Below are positions 59,305 through 64,000 of a stretch of 64,000 nt of DNA, in pieces. The position numbers and the translations under genes were made by a program. Every line of letters starts with the position of its first letter. The stretch's first letter is position 1. The DNA is from Epiperipatus broadwayi (lineage: Eukaryota; Onychophora; Udeonychophora; Euonychophora; Peripatidae), in assembly GCA_028023455.1 (NCBI GenBank), contig JAQFVV010012394.1:21716900-21780899 (forward strand), read 5' to 3'. The notes under the pieces were generated by a model that worked only from the letters and a program-made list of their open reading frames with translations, had not been told where the DNA came from and ran no database searches.

Positions 59305-59537
59305 CATGTCACATGATCACTGTTTCTTATGCTTGCTCATAACTTATTAAACAGACAAAACTCTCCATACAGTAGTGCCATTCAGTGCAAGCCAGAGTAA
59401 TCGATGGATGCTAAAGCCTTGTGCATAAAATCCCAGTAGGCACTAGATAGGGATTTTATGTACAAGCCGTCTGGAATCCATTGATTACTCTGGCTTGCAC
59501 TGAGTGGTACTATTGTATGGAGAGTTTTTCCTGTTTA
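59305..59537 (+). mobile_element. Family B short hairpin, copy 11, inside the LINE relic
   Basis: The leader (tcacatgatcactgtttctt) is followed by the left arm (cagacaaaactctccataca), a very short centre near 59434 and the right arm ending tggagagtttttcctgttta. The flanking tatctccta / tatccccta could be a mutated target duplication. It splits the LINE between motif A and the upstream reverse transcriptase blocks. Confidence 0.9.
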
Positions 59538-60303
59538 TCCCCTATATGCTTATCTGATCAAAAACCTCCTTGCATTTCTCCCATTATATTATTTTCTTCC
59601 ATCCATTTTGCAACCTTTCCAGCCAACATATATGAGAAAACTATAATTATTTAACTTTCTATAATCATTATTCTTTTCTTTAAATAGTAGCTTAACTCTT
59701 GCATTACTCCAACTACCTGGAAAATATCTCTTCTGTGGCATCTTATTAAATCATGAGAATAAATTTAATTCTGCTCTATGCCCCAAATTCATTACTATCT
59801 CTGCTGCCCATCCATCCAAACCTCATGCCTTTCCATTTTTCAATTTCTTACCTGCTTCATTCAGTTCACTCTCTGTGAATCTAATATTCTGATTACTATA
59901 TGCTTTCATGTTTGCTATCACTCTGTCCTTCACATCTAACATCTTTTCTATATCAATTATATACTTATTTAAGATTATCTCTAATTCTTTTCTAGAGATA
60001 CACTCTATTCCCTCATCATCTAGTAATAATATTTCTGTTCCCCTTACATTCCTTCTTTCAATGTATTTCCAAATTTTTGTACTCCCATCTCTTCTACTTT
60101 TATTAATATCCTCCAACAGTTTACTATTCAATTTCATTCTCTCTATATATAATTATCTATTTTAGCCAACTTCTTTTTTTCTAAGTACTTTTCCCATTTA
60201 GCATTAACATCTTTTTCATTTTATTTGTTCTTAATTGCACATTTATATTCTCTGCATGCTTTTTTCCTCTCTTTTACACTTTTATAAAACTCTCACTTTC
60301 CTA

Positions 60304-60606
60304 TTACTTTTATTCTCCCATCATATGATCACTATTTCTTATGCTTGCTTATAATTGTTATTAAAACAGGCAAAACTCTCTATATGTGTATTGTCACTCA
60401 ATGCAAGCCAGAGTAATAAATAGATGTCAGAAGACTTGTGCATAAAATCCTCATTTAGTGCCTACTCACCCAATATCCCTAGACTTGTTTTTGGCTTGTG
60501 GCCTTTATCAGTGAAGAGCCTTGAATCTGAGAGCACTGCACCAAGCTCTGACTTGCACTGAGCAGCAATACTATATGGAGAGTTTTGCCTGTTTTACTTT
60601 TATTCT
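60304..60606 (+). mobile_element. Family B hairpin, copy 12, inside the LINE relic, with 13-bp target duplication
   Basis: Perfect direct repeats ttacttttattct lie at 60304-60316 and 60594-60606. The element starts with the leader atatgatcactatttcttat and has a full left arm. Its right arm is reduced to its outer part (gacttgcactgagcagcaat ... gagagttttgcctgtt). It interrupts the LINE just after the endonuclease. Confidence 0.93.
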
Positions 60607-60904
60607 TCTGAATATTCTCATCTAAAACCCTATTTGCCACTTTTTCTATTTTACCACCCCAGTCCTTATACTCATTCCCAACCAATTCTTACATGGTTTT
60701 TTCAACTTTTATTTTACATGCTTCTAACTTATTGTTATCATTCACTCTCCATCCACATCTTACACTGTCCTTTATTACTATTTTCCATCACATTACTAAC
60801 CATTTCTATTATAAATAAGTTATGATCACTATTATGCACTCTCTCTTCATTATCAAACACTTTAATTTTCTGTACTTTATTCATTCAGTCTTTCTTTACT
60901 ATAT

Positions 60905-61205
60905 GTTTGTATACAATGTACATCATTAATGGAATAAATCATAAATACTTATATTTTTATATACAAAATATGCCTTTAATGGAATAAATCATAACTGATT
61001 ATATTTTATGTACAACATACATCTTTATTGGAATAAGTCATGAATACTTATATTTTAGACCCATGCTATGTCTGTATCGAAATAAATCCTAAATACTTAT
61101 ATGTGTATGATCAAGATACATCTTTCTTGAAATAAATTGTGAATACTTATATTTTTGCTGCAAACTATGTCTGTATAGAAATAAGTTCTAAATACTTATA
61201 TGTTA
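60905..61205. repeat. 50-bp minisatellite, about six diverged copies
   Basis: Units repeat every 49-50 bp with the pattern (a/t)tggaataaatcataaatacttata followed by a more variable half containing tacaatgtacatc-like sequence. Starts are near 60928, 60978, 61027, 61077, 61126 and 61175. Adjacent copies differ at many positions. Confidence 0.88.
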
Positions 61206-61787
61206 ATTATCAATCAAGGAATAATATTTGAATCACAACTAAAGAATTAAAGAACACCACGGATAAATACATCACCAATAAGGAGTAACTGATCAATGGA
61301 ACCTAAGAAAATATGTGCATACCAGAAAATGGATCCTAAAGATGAACTATATCAAAAATGAACTAATGATAAACATTATGGGATTATTTTCCAAAATAAC
61401 TATGGAGAACTAATGATCTTAACCAATATTATGAAATAAATTTATTCTTATCTAAAAGCAATCCAGTTGTTCATGTTGCATCATTTGTTATTCATTGTAC
61501 TTGTTCATGAGAATCTCATGCCTCCTGAGCTATGTTCAGCATAACTAGACCTAGGTAAGTCAGGTTGCAGTGAGATGGAACTCTAGTGGTGCTGTTTGGG
61601 GAAACCAAAACATAAATTTCTAGGTGTTTCCAGTCTCTATGGTGCTACATCCTCTGATGAGCAGGAAATTTTGTTGTAGGAGGGGTGACATCTGTACTGG
61701 GGAATGCCAATCGATGGTTCCTTCCTACAATATGCTCATCAGGAAATAGTTACAACTGATGTAAAGAGGTTTATGGTCTTGTCTGGT

Positions 61788-61836
<49 letters not shown>

Positions 61837-62919
61837 GTGTGTGCACATTGAAATAACAATCATCTGTGATGGGAGGAATAATGAAATGGATCAAAGTAGA
61901 TAACCGATAACTCAGAAAGAAAATAATACATAACATCTCTGACTAAACATTATCATTGCTAATTATGTAATAAAACAGTAACATCTGTATTAGTAAGCAC
62001 ATATATGCATCTCCATTGATGTGTTCCAATTAGGTGAAGCTTGATACAATTCTTACAATCAAATAAAACATAGAACATTATCTGCTGGTGATGATCATAA
62101 TCATCTTAGAGCATCAAATTAGGTACCAAGCAGTGATTTCTCACAGTAGGATATATCAGTACATAAACATCTCTCTCCATCTCAACTAGGACCCATAAAG
62201 AACTTAACCTATCAAATAGTCACCCAATTATTTAATTTTCTCTCCATGGAATCAGTTTTGATACATGTATAAAATCAGACAAAATAAATATAATCAAATA
62301 AAAACTCCAGAATAAATTCTACAATATTCAAATAACAATATATAAATATAAATAATAGCTATAGTCAGCTTACAACATGTTTACCACTCTCAATAGCATT
62401 TTTATAGTTAAAATTTAAAAAAAAAATCTCATTAAAGACACACAATAGTTCTGACATGAATGGCCAACTTTCCATAATTTGTCTGCCATATTTTAAAAAT
62501 ATGCCACTTTGCTTGGTCTTTTCTTCAAATTGTTTTTCACATGTAAAATAAAAACACAAAACAAAAACTTCTACTGCAAATAACAAAATGCTCTGCAAAA
62601 TAATAATTACATTATTTGTTTAAAATATTTAAGCTATTTTCTATGCATAAATTAAGTGTTTCCTTTATGACTACTGGATGTTTTATTAGACCATTAAAAA
62701 ATTTTAGCAGCTTTCAAAGGAACTTCATGCTACATCAATTATATATATATATTGTAACGTTTTTTCACGTTTTGGTTGCTTCTGGTAGGCCTTCCTTTAC
62801 TCACGGTAAATTTAGTGAAAGTTAATAAAGCCATGGCTAAAAAATATCTTGTTTGTATTTCTAAAAACATAACTACATTTCCAAATTAACTGGCCTACTA
62901 ATTATTATGACAGGAATTG
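61206..62919. other. AT-rich stretch with a TA/TG microsatellite, no gene recognised
   Basis: A run of TA followed by TG dinucleotides lies at about 61793-61839. Around 61655-61745 gatgagcaggaaattttgtt and tcctacaatatgctcatc form a loose inverted pair. ORFs at 62365-62598 (minus) and 62616-62825 (plus) have no recognisable motif. Confidence 0.5.
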
Positions 62920-63045
62920 CTGACGAAGTTAGTTTTAATTTATAAGAGGGCGCCATAGTCATTAGACTCCTACCTTCTTCGTATCTCATAATTTTGATGT
63001 AACTAAAAGATCGGGGTTATGATTCCCCGTAACTTTATTTATTTT
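62920..63045 (+). other. Possible decayed tRNA-like SINE
   Basis: cggggttatgattccccg (63013-63030) looks like a tRNA T arm with an enlarged loop and a B-box-like core, and gcgccatagtcattagactc upstream (about 62950) could be a D-arm region. The spacing and the rest of the fold do not fit a functional tRNA. Confidence 0.3.
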
Positions 63046-64000
63046 TTTAGAGAATATTATTCCCGGAGCTTAGTCAACAAATATTGGCAAAGATAAATTA
63101 TATATTCAAATCTTAATAAACTAACATTAATAAATTTGATAAATATTATTAATAATGCACAATGAATAGCTGATATTAGAAATAAATATTTTTTTATTCT
63201 AACAAATTAAAGTATTAAAAACACATTACTAATTAATTGGAAAGATTACATGCACGCTAATCCAGATATTAAATCAACTAGCTAAAACAGTTTAATAATT
63301 AAAGTTCACTTAAGTTTCTTCCAGGAAGTTCTTTGGATGAGAATTCTGCAAATGTCTCTATTAGTAGTAATACTATAAGCTTATAGGAAGGATCGTTTGC
63401 AAACGCTTAATTTAGTCACAATCAGGATATGAATAATCTTACCGGTAAGTTTTGTATTATGCATTTTGAAGAGCTCATTGAAGTTAACTAGTTTCCCTCT
63501 GTCAATATTCTTGTAGTTTCTTGACCTGTCCTAATGGCTAGATTCGACGTTTTGTTCTGAGTGACCTATATGATGAAAGGTATCTATAAACACGTCGGTT
63601 CCACTTTGCATGACAATCCAAATTCAGCATATGAGTAATAGTAGTCCTGCATAGAGTAGTCTGGGATATTTTCTCTATCCCTGGGTTATTTTCTCTATCC
63701 TGGACCTAATGGAATCTGCTAGTTAAGGAAAAGACAAAGCCCCAGTTTTAAGTTTTTCTGACCTTTTATAGTCGCAATCCATTTTTAGACTTCTCTGCGC
63801 ATCTATTTTCTTTTGTCCTTTTATCAACATACAAGATAATAATCTTGTACATTTTTTCTTAAATTTTAGTTATAAAGTCTTTTTTTTAAATATAATTCCG
63901 ACATCTTTAATCAGAGTTAGAAAGATTTTACTAATTGAAATCTGCTGTGGAATTCTTTCTTTTCTTTAGTTTATTTGGATTAGTAATCTGTGTATCTTTT
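63046..64000. other. AT-rich stretch, no gene recognised
   Basis: A short tandem duplication (ggttattttctctatcc with gggatattttctctatcc) lies at about 63661-63701. Nothing else can be supported to the end of the window. Confidence 0.45.

Larger units (their letters stand above)
57584..60900 (-). pseudogene. LINE relic (endonuclease end to C-terminal zinc finger), family uncertain
   Basis: On the minus strand the landmarks come in the right order. An endonuclease end VFDNEERVHNSDHNLF lies near 60830 (SDH motif). A linker KLLEDINKSRRDGSTKIWKY follows at about 60100, then reverse transcriptase block YFPGSWSNARVKLLFKE near 59710. Motif A FMDIEKAYDRVNRN lies near 59210 and motif B VGLRQGCPMSPIF near 59060. 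The active-site box is FADNVILCAERR (near 58910), where the second catalytic Asp is Asn. A C-terminal finger CKLCKEGIENIRYLLIKC lies at about 57900-57950. Several frameshifts and two family B insertions (59305-59537, 60304-60606) interrupt it. It is distinct from the RTE and L1/Tx1-like elements here. Confidence 0.82.

Noticed and set aside
60905-61205. CRISPR-like array
   Set aside because: Units are head-to-tail and diverge along their whole length, with no constant repeat plus unique spacer pattern. The genome type is also eukaryotic.
62365-62598. 77-codon minus ORF
   Set aside because: Fairly varied composition, but no motif I know, no splice context and no repeat copies to compare.
62940-63040. 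Possible tRNA gene
   Set aside because: Only the T-arm-like part folds well. The acceptor and D arm do not fit, so it is at best a SINE remnant.

Overview
The window looks like intergenic DNA from an AT-rich animal genome, probably an invertebrate. It is strongly A+T rich, has no bacterial-style operons, and is packed with RTE-type and other LINEs, Gypsy-type LTR remains, tRNA-derived SINEs, hairpin (foldback) elements and microsatellites. The species cannot be fixed from sequence alone. I found no convincing multi-exon host gene. The nearest to non-RTE, non-hairpin coding signals are a 45-codon ORF at 43384-43521 resembling the N-terminus of ISXO2/Merlin-type proteins, and a 220-codon ORF inside an LTR element.

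Layout. 1-3000: a tandem duplication and two large palindromes (called family C here). 3776-5244: an RTE fragment and a foldback element (family B). 6400-6960: Gypsy integrase relic. 7195-7939: family B element whose right target-site copy runs into a long TTA microsatellite. 8090-12638: a non-autonomous LTR retrotransposon with about 990-bp LTRs. 14260-17265: two tRNA-derived SINEs and two large hairpins. 17280-18947: 5'-truncated L1/Tx1-like LINE. 22008-22513: hAT-type MITE with 8-bp target duplication. 24868-28191: apparently intact RTE element with one 985-residue ORF and a 12-bp target duplication. 28380-32350: ancient RTE relic broken up by nested insertions. 32892-34992: 5'-truncated RTE with a 692-codon open frame. 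35063-45495: family B and C hairpins and SINEs. 46536-51350: two related RTE relics flanking a GC-richer island. 51770-54987: RTE endonuclease relic (+) abutting a decayed full-length RTE (-). 55231-57560: tandem repeats and family C arms. 57584-60900: another LINE relic carrying two family B insertions. 60905-61205: 50-bp minisatellite. 61206-64000: mostly featureless.

How it fits together. The main pattern is that family B hairpins, a family C palindrome, a 232-bp hairpin-containing insertion and full-length RTE copies are all flanked by direct repeats of about 12-13 bp. This suggests, but does not prove, that one endonuclease/reverse-transcriptase machinery, perhaps that of the intact RTE at 24880-28179, moved them all. 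Family B forms a series of centre-deleted palindromes, from about 650 bp down to near loop-free hairpins of about 240 bp.
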